DNA from: Betaproteobacteria bacterium GR16-43 | GTDB lineage: Bacteria; Pseudomonadota; Gammaproteobacteria; Burkholderiales; Usitatibacteraceae | Direction: 5' to 3' | Assembly: GCA_001953215.1 (NCBI GenBank) | Contig: CP019169.1 | Coordinates: 1,116,001 to 1,180,000 of the forward strand | DNA length: 64,000 nt | Shown: positions 1 to 13,947 of the stretch, piece by piece | Layout: each line of letters starts with the position of its first letter | Position numbering within the stretch: position 1 is the first letter of the stretch | Made by a program: the position numbers and the translations under genes | Notes under the pieces: model-generated | What the model was told of the DNA's origin: nothing | Database searches by the model: none | What the model saw: only the letters and a program-made list of their open reading frames with translations

Positions 1-142
1 TCGCGAGGGCCAGGAAGCTGCCGGCCTTCTTGCGCGTGGCGTTGTACTCGGGAAGGTAGCGGCCGGCCTGCCGCATGATCCAGATCGGGGTGTACGGCGT
101 GGGCTGGCGGAGCAACGCCTTGAGGAACGTGTCGTTACGCAT
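1..142 (-). CDS. hemE: Uroporphyrinogen decarboxylase, N-terminal fragment
   Basis: The minus strand from the ATG at 140-142 reads [20 protein letters not shown], then [13 protein letters not shown]. The [10 protein letters not shown] motif is the N-terminal signature of uroporphyrinogen decarboxylase, whose arginines hold the substrate propionates. The enzyme converts uroporphyrinogen III to coproporphyrinogen III in the cytoplasm. Only about 47 codons lie in the window; the rest is beyond position 1. It starts 9 nt after the stop of the hydrolase gene, so it probably belongs to the gltB-gltD-hydrolase transcript. No strong Shine-Dalgarno is visible. The other haem genes in the window (hemC, hemD, hemX, hemY) form a separate operon near 31-35 kb. 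Confidence 0.93.
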   Translation of the reverse strand, partial: MRNDTFLKALLRQPTPYTPIWIMRQAGRYLPEYNATRKKAGSFLALA

Positions 143-151
143 CGCCGGATT

Positions 152-949
152 TTACAGGTGCCGGTCGAGGAAGCCCCGGAGCGCGGCGAAGTACTTCGGT
201 CCGTAGACGCTGTTGTGGTCGGCGCCCTCGATCGCGATGTTTTCCACGGGGCCGCCCCAGAGCGACGCGAGCCGCTTCGAATGCGAGGGCGGGATCAGCG
301 TGTCGGCCGTGCCGACCGCGATCAGCGCGGGTGCCTTCACCAGCGGAGCGCGCGACGCCGAATCGAAAGGATGGCGCACGACCCAGCGCACCGGGAGGAA
401 CGAATAGTGGGCCGCGGCCACGTCGCGGATGCTGTCGTACGGCGAGACGAGCGCCACGGCCTTCACGGAACGCTGCGAGGCCACGTGCACCGCCACCCCC
501 GTGCCGAGGCTGCAGCCCACGACGGCCACGCGCGTTCCATCGACGTCGCCGCGCTTCATGGCCGCATCGAACAGTTCGAGCGCGTCGGAGAACATCGCCG
601 CCTCGGAGGGCACGCCTTCGCTGGCGCCGTAGCCGCGATAGTTCACGAGCAGGAGCGCGCGAGGGCCGTAGTCCGCGGCTCCCGGTGCCCATCCCGTGAC
701 TTCCTCCGCGTTGCCGCCGAAGTAGATCACCAGCGGCGCCGGAGGCCCCGGCGGCTTCACGAGGAAGCCGGCGAGCTTCGCGCCGTCGCGCGCGGTGGCC
801 TGCACGGGCTCGATCGTCCATCCCGCCGGCGCCTTGGGCGGGCTCGCCGCCGCCATCGGGTGGAAGAGGAGCTTTTCCTGCAGCAACCAGAGCGCGGCCG
901 TGAGCCCGGTGTAGCCCGCGATCGCGATGAACGCGAAGGTGAGGGCCAA
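152..949 (-). CDS. Alpha/beta hydrolase, membrane-anchored, Bem46/ABHD13-like
   Basis: This encodes a 265-residue protein from a TTG start at 947-949, 5 nt after the gltD stop. Residues 1-22 form a hydrophobic anchor or signal helix, followed by QEKLLFHP, typical of the Bem46/ABHD13 group of serine hydrolases. The nucleophile elbow is GCSLG with Ser147. A late Asp in GTADTLIPP and a His in GADHNSVY complete a plausible triad. An oxyanion-region motif YFGGNAEE precedes them. It is probably an envelope-facing esterase or peptidase-like hydrolase; the substrate is unknown. It sits between gltD and hemE with 5- and 9-nt gaps, which implies cotranscription rather than shared function. Confidence 0.85.
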   Translation of the reverse strand: MALTFAFIAIAGYTGLTAALWLLQEKLLFHPMAAASPPKAPAGWTIEPVQATARDGAKLAGFLVKPPGPPAPLVIYFGGNAEEVTGWAPGAADYGPRALLLVNYRGYGASEGVPSEAAMFSDALELFDAAMKRGDVDGTRVAVVGCSLGTGVAVHVASQRSVKAVALVSPYDSIRDVAAAHYSFLPVRWVVRHPFDSASRAPLVKAPALIAVGTADTLIPPSHSKRLASLWGGPVENIAIEGADHNSVYGPKYFAALRGFLDRHL

Positions 950-954
950 GCGCT

Positions 955-2400
<1,446 letters not shown>

Positions 2401-2401
2401 G

Positions 2402-7066
<4,665 letters not shown>

Positions 7067-7162
7067 GGATGTCCTCTGGCGATGCGAATGCGGAAGAAAA
7101 CCAGGCTTGTGGCCGGCCCCGGAAGCGGCGGTCGGATGGACCGGCACGAGAGGGGGACAATC

Positions 7163-7195
7163 ATCGTACAGGCAGCTTTATTGCACTGCAATAAA
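7163..7195 (-). promoter_or_regulatory. Candidate gltB promoter with a perfect palindrome over its -35
   Basis: On the minus strand TTGCAG (7191-7186) is separated by 17 nt from TACGAT (7168-7163), about 97 nt before the gltB ATG. The -35 lies inside a perfect 9-bp inverted repeat, TTTATTGCA at 7177-7185 and TGCAATAAA at 7187-7195, with one central base. This AT-rich palindrome stands out in a GC-rich intergenic region between divergent genes, so it is a good operator candidate for gltBD, for the lipoprotein gene, or for both. The regulator is not identifiable from the site alone. Confidence 0.45.
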
Positions 7196-7264
7196 AACGA
7201 ATTTCCATGCCGAATCCGGGGCTTGTGCGTAGAATCGCTGGATTGCCCGTTGCTCGAATCGCCC

Positions 7265-8554
7265 GTGAGACTCCAAGCCCTCCGCAACCCTGTTTCCGCT
7301 CTTTTCCTGGCTCTCCTCGCGGCGTGCGGCGGCTCGGTCGGGCCCTCTCCGGTCGTCAACGATCCCCTCGCGATCACGGTGCAGCCTTCCTCGGCCGTGA
7401 TCTACCCGGGTGTCGCGACCAACCTGCTCATCACCGGCGGCACCGGCTCCTACGTCGTGACGTCGGACAACCAGGCGGCCGTGCCGATCGCCTCGTTCGC
7501 CGTCGGGCATACGCTCACGGTGATCGCGAATCCTGTGCTCGCCGATACGGTTGTCACGCTTTCCGTTCGGGACACCGGCACCGCGCCCCAGAAGACGGCC
7601 ACGCTCACGGTGAAGCCGGGCACGGTCCAGAACCTCATCACCATCACCCCGGCCGCTCCCGACTCGTGCAAGCCCGGCGTCTGTTCGGGCGAAGAAGCGC
7701 TCGTATCCACCACGATCGCGCAGGCCGGCATTCCGCTTCCCGCACGTGGCGTTCGCTTCGACGTGATCTCCGGCGACGTGCGCTTCATCACCACGCCCGT
7801 GGGCACCACACCCGAGCGCCTCGAACTCACCACGACCACGGTCAGCGACCAGGCGGGCGTGGCGCGCGCGCGCATGCGGGTGCTGGCCAGCGTCCCGAGC
7901 CAGGCGGCGCTGATCCAGATCACCGACATCGAATCGAGCGCGTTCCAGCGCGTGGCCGTGAACGTCGTTCAGTTCACGGGGGTCGGCAATGCGCCGTTCT
8001 TCACGGTGCCGACCTCGATCACCTTCACCGGCCCGTTCCTGAACGTGTGCGCGTCGAGTCCCTCGACGGGCGTTGCCGTCTTTGGTGGTACCCCGCCGTA
8101 CAACATCACTCCCACAGCGGGCGTTTTCGTGAGCCCCAGCGTGGTCACGGCGAGCGGCAACAGCTTCGTCGTGGGCGTCAATGGATCGGCCTGCCTCGAG
8201 AACATTCCGATTGCCATTACCGATGCGGCCGGCCGCACGATCACGTTCACCATCACCAGCAAGGCAGGCACCGCGACGGCCCCACCGCCGGCCGTGGCGC
8301 TGATCCCGAATTCGTTTGCAATTCCGTGCGGTGGGAGTGTCTCGTCCGCTATCACCGGCGGCACCGCGCCCTTCTCCGCGGGGACCAGCCATTCACGAGT
8401 CACGGCCGCAGTGACGGGTCGAACCCTGACGCTTATGAGGGTGACCGGGGACCCCGTTCCTCCTGCAGTGTTTCCCACATCCGGGACGGCAACAGTCACG
8501 GACGGGACATCGTCCGCATCGGCGACGTTTACGGTTCCCGCGAACTGTCCGTAA
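7265..8554 (+). CDS. Secreted lipoprotein with Ig-like repeats (paralogue 1)
   Basis: This encodes 429 residues from a GTG at 7265, which gives a compact lipoprotein signal MRLQALRNPVSALFLALLAAC with lipid-accepting Cys21. The reading frame is open far upstream, antisense to gltB, so longer starts are artefacts. The mature part is rich in Thr, Val, Gly, Pro and Ser and is made of beta-sandwich-like repeats, with recurring TITGG/ITGGT and VTDGT-type strands. Scattered Cys pairs (DSCKPGVC; LNVC with SACL; IPCGG with ANCP) could form disulfides. No catalytic motif is seen. It shares domain order and C-terminal sequence pattern with the next gene. It is likely an outer-membrane or cell-surface protein of unknown function. 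Confidence 0.75.
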   Translation: MRLQALRNPVSALFLALLAACGGSVGPSPVVNDPLAITVQPSSAVIYPGVATNLLITGGTGSYVVTSDNQAAVPIASFAVGHTLTVIANPVLADTVVTLSVRDTGTAPQKTATLTVKPGTVQNLITITPAAPDSCKPGVCSGEEALVSTTIAQAGIPLPARGVRFDVISGDVRFITTPVGTTPERLELTTTTVSDQAGVARARMRVLASVPSQAALIQITDIESSAFQRVAVNVVQFTGVGNAPFFTVPTSITFTGPFLNVCASSPSTGVAVFGGTPPYNITPTAGVFVSPSVVTASGNSFVVGVNGSACLENIPIAITDAAGRTITFTITSKAGTATAPPPAVALIPNSFAIPCGGSVSSAITGGTAPFSAGTSHSRVTAAVTGRTLTLMRVTGDPVPPAVFPTSGTATVTDGTSSASATFTVPANCP

Positions 8555-8617
8555 GCCCGTTTCAAGCCTTGCGCCGGCCTTGCTGCACCGCAGCAGGACC
8601 GCGCACGGCCGCGTCCC

Positions 8618-8640
8618 CTGCCCCCGGGGGCAGAATTTAA
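8618..8640 (+). terminator. Possible terminator after Ig-like lipoprotein 1
   Basis: A perfect GC-rich palindrome, CTGCCCCC then GGGGGCAG, at 8618-8633 is followed by AATTTAA. A second small hairpin (TGCTGC-ACC-GCAGCA, 8581-8595) precedes it. The T tract is short, so termination may be partial. Confidence 0.4.
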
Positions 8641-8643
8641 CGC

Positions 8644-8682
8644 TTGCATCGAAGTGAAAGTTGAGCTTTAATAAACTTCGAT
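8644..8682 (+). promoter_or_regulatory. Promoter and operator-like repeat before Ig-like lipoprotein 2
   Basis: TTGCAT (8644-8649), a 17-nt spacer and TTTAAT (8667-8672) make a plausible sigma-70 promoter in an AT-rich island. The same stretch holds a nested inverted repeat: ATCGAAGT (8648-8655) pairs with ACTTCGAT (8675-8682), with AAAG/CTTT inside. The overlap of repeat and promoter suggests an operator or a hairpin at the 5' end of the transcript. Confidence 0.4.
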
Positions 8683-8738
8683 AACCCGCTAATTTGTGAA
8701 GACTTAATCCTGCGGGCCTCAACTGAAGGGGATCGATC

Positions 8739-10100
8739 GTGAAAAACGACGCCTACCAGAACACCACCACCAAACTCCTCGCCGCGGTCTTTATCGCGGC
8801 GTCCACGCTCGTGCTCAGCTCCTGCGGAGGGGGCGGCGCGGCCGGAAACCCGACCCAGGGCGCGGGCTTGAACATCATTCCCCCGGTCATCACGGCCTAC
8901 GCGGGTATCCCGTTCACCGTGACGATCGCAGGCGGCAGCCGACCCTACATCCTCGGTTCCAGCGACCCGGCTGTCTTCCCGGTGCCGAACACCTTGGCCA
9001 CCGGCGGCTCGTTCGACGTGATTCCGGCCCAGCCCGGGGTCGTCGACACGGGCCTGCAGCCCGGCGAATTGCCGCGTCGCTCCGGATCGCTCACCGCGCG
9101 TGACACGACCGGCTTCGTCGCGACGGCCACCTTCTCGGTCGGACAGAACTTCCTGGTGGGATACGGCGTGAGCTACACCAACCTGTGCCCGCCTCCGGCC
9201 ACCGGCCAGGCCCAGATCCAGGCGTGCAACGGCAGCCAGACGGTCGTCACGGTGTCCCCGACCTTCAACGGCATCCTGCGCGGCAACGCGCTGGTTCGCT
9301 TCGAACGCCTGCGCGGAACGTTCGGCTTCGTGCAGTGCGCGTCGCCGCCCCCGGTGAACCCGACGCTCGTGAATTCGATCACGACGAACACGGACCACGA
9401 AGGCAAAGCCACGGTGTGCCTCCAGCCCGCGTCGAACTCCGCGACGCAGCTCGCCACGTACCGCGTGATCGACGTGGTCACCGGCGTGTACGTCGACCAG
9501 GTCTTCACGATCGTCGGCGGCCCGGCGTCGGGTGCGCTCACCGTGATCCCGTCGACCATCACGCTCACGGGCAGCGGCGGACGCTGCGGATCCGGCAGCT
9601 CCAACTTCACCGTGTTCGACGGCACGACGCCCTACACCGCCGTCAGCTCGAACCCGACCCTCGTGAGCGTCGTGCCCGCCGCGGGCAGCACGAATACGTT
9701 CACGGTCACGGTATTCGCGCAGCAACCCCCGTGCCCGACCGGCAACACGGTCATCGTGACCGACGCCGATGGGCGCCGTACAACGGTGACGGTGGACTCG
9801 GCGGCCGGCGGAACGGCTCCGACGATGCTCGTGTCTCCGACTTCGGTGACGTTGACCTGCGGCACGTCGAGCTCGGTCACCGTGATCGGCGGCTCCGGCA
9901 CCTACAACGCGACCTCGACGAGCCCGGGCCTCACGGCGACGGTGTCCGGCAACTTGGTCACCATCACATCGGTCCGGCCCTTCCCGGCAGCGTTCCCCGG
10001 CCCGGATGCGCTAACGACGCAAACGGATTCCGTGACGATCACGGACGGCACGACGATCACTCCTGTGAGCGTGACGCACCCGACCGGTTGCGGACCGTAA
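8739..10100 (+). CDS. Secreted lipoprotein with Ig-like repeats (paralogue 2)
   Basis: This encodes 453 residues from a GTG at 8739, with GAAGGGG 8 nt upstream. The signal peptide MKNDAYQNTTTKLLAAVFIA continues to a lipobox LSSC with Cys29, followed by a Gly-rich tether. The rest is Thr/Val/Gly-rich beta repeats ending in a domain with SVTLTCG, GGSGTYNAT and VTITDGT, matching the IPCGG, GGTAPF and ATVTDGT blocks of the preceding protein. A Cys-Gly-Pro end parallels its Asn-Cys-Pro end. The two genes are tandem duplicates that have diverged strongly. No enzyme motif is seen; an adhesin-like or structural surface role is only a guess. Its own promoter candidate lies just upstream and a clear terminator follows. 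Confidence 0.75.
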   Translation: MKNDAYQNTTTKLLAAVFIAASTLVLSSCGGGGAAGNPTQGAGLNIIPPVITAYAGIPFTVTIAGGSRPYILGSSDPAVFPVPNTLATGGSFDVIPAQPGVVDTGLQPGELPRRSGSLTARDTTGFVATATFSVGQNFLVGYGVSYTNLCPPPATGQAQIQACNGSQTVVTVSPTFNGILRGNALVRFERLRGTFGFVQCASPPPVNPTLVNSITTNTDHEGKATVCLQPASNSATQLATYRVIDVVTGVYVDQVFTIVGGPASGALTVIPSTITLTGSGGRCGSGSSNFTVFDGTTPYTAVSSNPTLVSVVPAAGSTNTFTVTVFAQQPPCPTGNTVIVTDADGRRTTVTVDSAAGGTAPTMLVSPTSVTLTCGTSSSVTVIGGSGTYNATSTSPGLTATVSGNLVTITSVRPFPAAFPGPDALTTQTDSVTITDGTTITPVSVTHPTGCGP

Positions 10101-10120
10101 TCCAGGCGAGACAGTGAACG

Positions 10121-10152
10121 AACGGGCATCTTTCGAGATGCCCGTTTCGTTT
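10121..10152 (+). terminator. Rho-independent terminator after lipoprotein pair
   Basis: The perfect 11-bp stem AACGGGCATCT (10121-10131) and AGATGCCCGTT (10136-10146) encloses a TTCG tetraloop and is followed by TCGTTTC. It lies 20 nt after the stop of lipoprotein 2 and just before the polysaccharide genes. Confidence 0.85.
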
Positions 10153-10166
10153 CAGGCGACCGATCC

Positions 10167-11063
10167 TTGGCCCCTTCCGAACGCTGCATCGTCACCGGGG
10201 CTTCCGGCTTCGTCGGGAGCGGCCTGAGCCGCGTCCTCGGCGCGCACTGCGAGCCCCTCGCGCTGGGTGGCGCGGACTGGTCGCAACGCGTGGCCGAAGT
10301 GAACTGGCGGGACGCGACGGTCTTCCACCTCGCGGCCCGGGTCCACGCGCACGGAGATGCCGAAGCCGCTTTCCAGCATGACAACGTCGAGAAGACCGAA
10401 ACCCTCGCGCGAGCCGCGGCGTCGAATGGCGCAAGGCGCTTCGTGTTCCTCAGTTCGATCAAGGTGAATGGCGAGCAGACCACCGGCCAACGCTTCCAGG
10501 CGAGCGATCCTGCGAAGCCCGAGGATGCGTATGCCCGCTCCAAGTGGCGCGCGGAGCAAGCCGTGGCCGAAGTGTCGCGTTCCGCGGGCCTCGACCACTG
10601 CATCGTGCGTTCCCCGCTCGTGATCGGACCCGGCGCCAAGGGCAATCTCGTGTCGTTGCTGCGGCTGGCCGATTCGCCGTGGCCCCTGCCGTTCGCGGCG
10701 ATCGACAATCGCCGCACGTTCATCGCCCGCGACGACCTGGCCGATCTCCTGCAGCGCTGCGGCTTCGCGGCCGAGGCGAGCGGGCGCACGTTCCTCGCCG
10801 GAGATCCCGATTCCGTTTCCACGCCTCGCCTGCTCACGGTGCTGCGCCGTGCGATGGGACGATCCGCGCGCCTCTTTCACGTCCCAGTCGGCCTGCTCGA
10901 GGCCTTGTCCGGTGCCGTCAGCCTCGGCGCCTCGATGCAACGCCTCACGCGCTCCCTCGAGGTGGATGCGGGCGATGCGATGCGGCTCCTGGGCTGGTCG
11001 CCGCGCCGCACGATGGACGAAGCGCTCGCCGAGATGGGCCGGGCCGCGAAGGGTGCCGCATGA
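10167..11063 (+). CDS. NAD-dependent epimerase/dehydratase (WbpV-like)
   Basis: This encodes a 298-residue short-chain dehydrogenase of the extended type, probably acting on a UDP-sugar for surface polysaccharide. The start is a TTG at 10167. The Rossmann motif GASGFVG is at residues 11-17. A Ser pair (SSIK, 96-99) and the catalytic Tyr122-xxx-Lys126 pair in YARSKWRAEQ follow. The order epimerase, WecA/WbpL-like transferase, WbpM-like dehydratase matches the end of Pseudomonas-type O-antigen clusters (wbpV-wbpL-wbpM), where WbpV acts in UDP-D-FucNAc synthesis. The exact substrate cannot be read from the sequence. Its stop overlaps the next start as ATGA. Confidence 0.82.
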   Translation: MAPSERCIVTGASGFVGSGLSRVLGAHCEPLALGGADWSQRVAEVNWRDATVFHLAARVHAHGDAEAAFQHDNVEKTETLARAAASNGARRFVFLSSIKVNGEQTTGQRFQASDPAKPEDAYARSKWRAEQAVAEVSRSAGLDHCIVRSPLVIGPGAKGNLVSLLRLADSPWPLPFAAIDNRRTFIARDDLADLLQRCGFAAEASGRTFLAGDPDSVSTPRLLTVLRRAMGRSARLFHVPVGLLEALSGAVSLGASMQRLTRSLEVDAGDAMRLLGWSPRRTMDEALAEMGRAAKGAA

Positions 11064-12079
11064 CGGAGGCCTGGGTCGTCCTCGTGGCCGTGCCGGCGAT
11101 GCTCGCAACGTTTGTGATCTTCATCGCTGCGCGTTCGGGCGCGGCGCGCTGGCTCGTCGACCGGCCCAACGAACGCTCGCTCCATCAAGTTCCCACGCCC
11201 CGCATCGGAGGCCTGGGCGTCATGGCAGGCGCCCTGCCGTTCGCGCTGTATTTCGCAGGAGGCCGCTATGGCGTCGCGCTGGCCTGCGCCGCGGTCCTCT
11301 GCGCGCTCTCCGCGGTGGACGACTGGAGAAGCCTGCCCGTTCGCGTGCGGTTGCCCGCGCACATCGTGGCCGCGATCGTCTCGGTGCTGGCCCTCGGCCC
11401 CCTCGCGACCGGGGTCGCGGTGCTGCTCGTGATCGCGGTCGTCTGGATGACGAACCTCTACAACTTCATGGACGGCGCCGACGGCCTCGCGGGCTCGATG
11501 GCCGTGACGGGCTTCGGGGCCTACGCGATCGCGGCCGGCTTCTCGGGGGCTCTCCCGCTGGCGGCCATGAGCGCGGCGATCGCATCCGCCGCAGCGGGCT
11601 TCCTCGCGTTCAATGCGCCGCCCGCTCGGGTCTTCCTGGGCGATGCCGGTTCGGTGCCCCTCGGATTCCTCGCCGCGATCCTCGGCATCCACGGCGTGCT
11701 GGAAGGAGCCTGGCCCGGGTGGTTTCCCGTCCTCGTGTTCTCGCCGTTCATCGTCGATGCGACGCTCACGATCGTGCGGCGCGGGGCACGGGGTGCGCGC
11801 GTGTGGCAAGCGCACCGCGAGCACGGTTACCAGCGCCTGGTGCTCGCCGGATGGCCTCCGCGTCGCCTGGCCGCCGCCGCCGCCGCGCTGATGGCCGCCG
11901 CGGCCACCTCGGCGCTCTACGCGCTGGGGGAGGGGCAGGAAACGCAAAACGGTATAATCGCGGGCTGGCTCGGACTCTATTGCATCGTCGTCCTGGCCAC
12001 GGAGCGGTCGATCAGCACGTACGACAAGAACCGCACCGGCGCACGGCAGTCCAACGGGGCTTCCGGAGAAAAAGAATGA
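11060..12079 (+). CDS. Undecaprenyl-phosphate sugar-1-phosphate transferase (WecA/WbpL family)
   Basis: This encodes a 339-residue multi-pass membrane enzyme that loads the first sugar-phosphate onto undecaprenyl phosphate to start glycan repeat synthesis. Family motifs are present: Asp87-Asp88 in AVDDW; NLYNFMDGADGLAG near residues 133-145; FLGDAGS (192-198); and HREHGYQRL (252-260), the His-rich cytoplasmic loop. The N-terminal DRPNERSLHQVPTPRIGGLG block is also typical. ATGA overlaps couple it to the epimerase upstream and the dehydratase downstream. The sugar specificity (GlcNAc, FucNAc or QuiNAc phosphate) cannot be fixed from sequence, but the neighbouring 4,6-dehydratase makes a 6-deoxy amino sugar likely. 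Confidence 0.88.
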   Translation: MTEAWVVLVAVPAMLATFVIFIAARSGAARWLVDRPNERSLHQVPTPRIGGLGVMAGALPFALYFAGGRYGVALACAAVLCALSAVDDWRSLPVRVRLPAHIVAAIVSVLALGPLATGVAVLLVIAVVWMTNLYNFMDGADGLAGSMAVTGFGAYAIAAGFSGALPLAAMSAAIASAAAGFLAFNAPPARVFLGDAGSVPLGFLAAILGIHGVLEGAWPGWFPVLVFSPFIVDATLTIVRRGARGARVWQAHREHGYQRLVLAGWPPRRLAAAAAALMAAAATSALYALGEGQETQNGIIAGWLGLYCIVVLATERSISTYDKNRTGARQSNGASGEKE

Positions 12080-13947
12080 AACTCTTCCGACTCGATCGCG
12101 GCGCCTTCTCCGCGGTATTCCACGACGCGCTCGCCATCCTGCTCGCCGGCTTCGCCGCCGCCGTGCTCACGGCCGGGTTCGTGGACACCTCCAGCCTCTT
12201 CGAGGTGGCCTGGACCATCGCGGCCATCGCGATTCCCACCCAGGTCGCGGTGAACTCGCTCTTCGGCGTCTACCAGGGCATCTGGCGCTACACGAGCCTG
12301 CCGGACATCCAGCGCGTCGTCTTCTCGGTGATCTCGGGCACCGTGCTCATCTCGGTGGCGCTGCGCCTGGCCGGCCTCGACGGCTACCTCGACTATCGCG
12401 AATACATCCTCTACCCGCTCTTCCTCCTCGCCCTGCTGACCGGCGCGCGCATGGCGTACCGCTCGTTCAAGGAGTGGTCGCTCTACGGTCGCGGCGAGGA
12501 AGGCACGCCCGTCATCGTGCTGGGTGCGGGCGACGCGGCCCTGGGCCTGGTGAAGGAACTCTCGCGCAGCCACGAGTGGCGCGTGACCGGCCTCCTCGAC
12601 GACGACACGTCCAAGAGCGGCCGCATGCTGCATGGCGTGCGCGTGCTGGGCATCCTGGACGACCTTCCCCGTTTCGCGCAGCGCCTCAAGGTGCGCCACG
12701 CGATCGTCGCCATGCCCTCCGCCACGTACAGCGTCCGCCGGCGCGTGGTCGAGGTCTGCAAGCGCGCGCGCGTGCAGGTGATGACCGTCCCCACGCTGAA
12801 CAGCGAGGTGGGCAGCAAGAGCGGCGCACCACGCATCCGCAAGGTCGCGGTCGAGGACTTGATGAAGCGCGACCCGGTCACGCTCGACGACGCGGGCCTG
12901 CACGACCTCCTCACGACGCAAGTGGTGATGGTCACCGGCGCGGGCGGCTCGATCGGCTCGGAACTCTGCCGCCAGCTCGCCGCCTACCAGCCCGCGCTCC
13001 TCGTGCTCTTCGAGCAGAGCGAGTTCGCGCTCTACCGCGTGGACGAACAGCTGCGCGAGCAGTTTCCCGAGCTGCCGGTGGTGAGCGCCATCGGCGACGT
13101 GAAGAATGCCCGTCGCGTGGCACAGGTGATGCACCAGTACCGCCCCGCGCACGTCTTCCATGCCGCGGCCTACAAGCACGTGCCGCTGATGGAAGAAGCC
13201 AACGCGTGGGAGGCGGTGCTGAACAACGTCCTCGGCACGCATGTCGTCGCGCGCTGCGCCATCGACCACGACGTGCAGCGCTTCGTGTTCGTGTCGACCG
13301 ACAAGGCCGTGAACCCCACCAACGTGATGGGCGCCTCGAAGCGTCTCGCGGAGATGGTCTGCCAGGCGCTGCAGGCCGGCAGCAATACGCGCTTCGAGAT
13401 GGTTCGCTTCGGCAACGTGCTGGGCAGCGCCGGCAGCGTGATCCCGAAATTCCAGTCGCAGATCGACAAGGGCGGGCCGGTGACGGTCACGCACCCGGAG
13501 ATGGTTCGCTACTTCATGTCCATCCCCGAGGCGGCGCAGCTCGTGCTGCAGGCCGGTTGCATGGGGCTGGGCGGCGAGATCTTCGTGATGGACATGGGCG
13601 AGCCGGTGAAGATCGTGGACGTCGCGCGCGACATGATCCGCCTCTCGGACCTGTCCGAGAACGAAATCCGCATCGTGTACACGGGGCTGCGTCCCGGCGA
13701 GAAGCTGTTCGAGGAACTGCTCGCCGACGACGAACACACGCGGCCCACGCCGCACCCGAAGTTGCGCATCGCGAAGGCGCGCGAGGTGGCCCCGGGCTGG
13801 CTCACCGAGATGCTCGCGTGGCTGCAGGCCGACCGCATCCCGACCGACTCCGAAGTGCGCCGCGACCTGAAGCGCTGGGTGCCGGAGTTCCATTCGCAGG
13901 TGCGTCCGAAACTGAAGGCCGTGCCGGCCGCGAAGACCGCGCCCTAG
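12076..13947 (+). CDS. Membrane-bound UDP-GlcNAc 4,6-dehydratase (WbpM/CapD family)
   Basis: This encodes 623 residues from ATG 12076, with GGAGAAAAAG just upstream. The N-terminal ~120 residues hold several membrane helices. A first Rossmann-like domain (VLGAGDAALGLVKEL, ~residue 150) follows, then the dehydratase domain with VTGAGGSIGSELCRQL (~286). AAYKHVPLMEE and STDKAVNPTNVMGASKR come next, in which Met replaces the Tyr of the usual YxxxK, as is normal for this family. The enzyme converts UDP-GlcNAc to the 4-keto-6-deoxy sugar at the inner membrane. It closes the three-gene polysaccharide unit, and its stop codon overlaps the opposing GT9 gene in a shared CTAG. Confidence 0.9.
   Translation: MKLFRLDRGAFSAVFHDALAILLAGFAAAVLTAGFVDTSSLFEVAWTIAAIAIPTQVAVNSLFGVYQGIWRYTSLPDIQRVVFSVISGTVLISVALRLAGLDGYLDYREYILYPLFLLALLTGARMAYRSFKEWSLYGRGEEGTPVIVLGAGDAALGLVKELSRSHEWRVTGLLDDDTSKSGRMLHGVRVLGILDDLPRFAQRLKVRHAIVAMPSATYSVRRRVVEVCKRARVQVMTVPTLNSEVGSKSGAPRIRKVAVEDLMKRDPVTLDDAGLHDLLTTQVVMVTGAGGSIGSELCRQLAAYQPALLVLFEQSEFALYRVDEQLREQFPELPVVSAIGDVKNARRVAQVMHQYRPAHVFHAAAYKHVPLMEEANAWEAVLNNVLGTHVVARCAIDHDVQRFVFVSTDKAVNPTNVMGASKRLAEMVCQALQAGSNTRFEMVRFGNVLGSAGSVIPKFQSQIDKGGPVTVTHPEMVRYFMSIPEAAQLVLQAGCMGLGGEIFVMDMGEPVKIVDVARDMIRLSDLSENEIRIVYTGLRPGEKLFEELLADDEHTRPTPHPKLRIAKAREVAPGWLTEMLAWLQADRIPTDSEVRRDLKRWVPEFHSQVRPKLKAVPAAKTAP

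Noticed and set aside
7181-7195. Sigma-54 promoter or NtrC site before gltB
   Set aside because: TTGCA occurs, but the GG and GC elements at -24/-12 spacing are absent, and the palindrome does not fit the NtrC consensus spacing.
10849-13947. A 1032-codon frame ending in the WbpM-like protein
   Set aside because: The upstream part overlaps two real genes in another frame. ATG 12076 with a good Shine-Dalgarno and an ATGA overlap is the sensible start.
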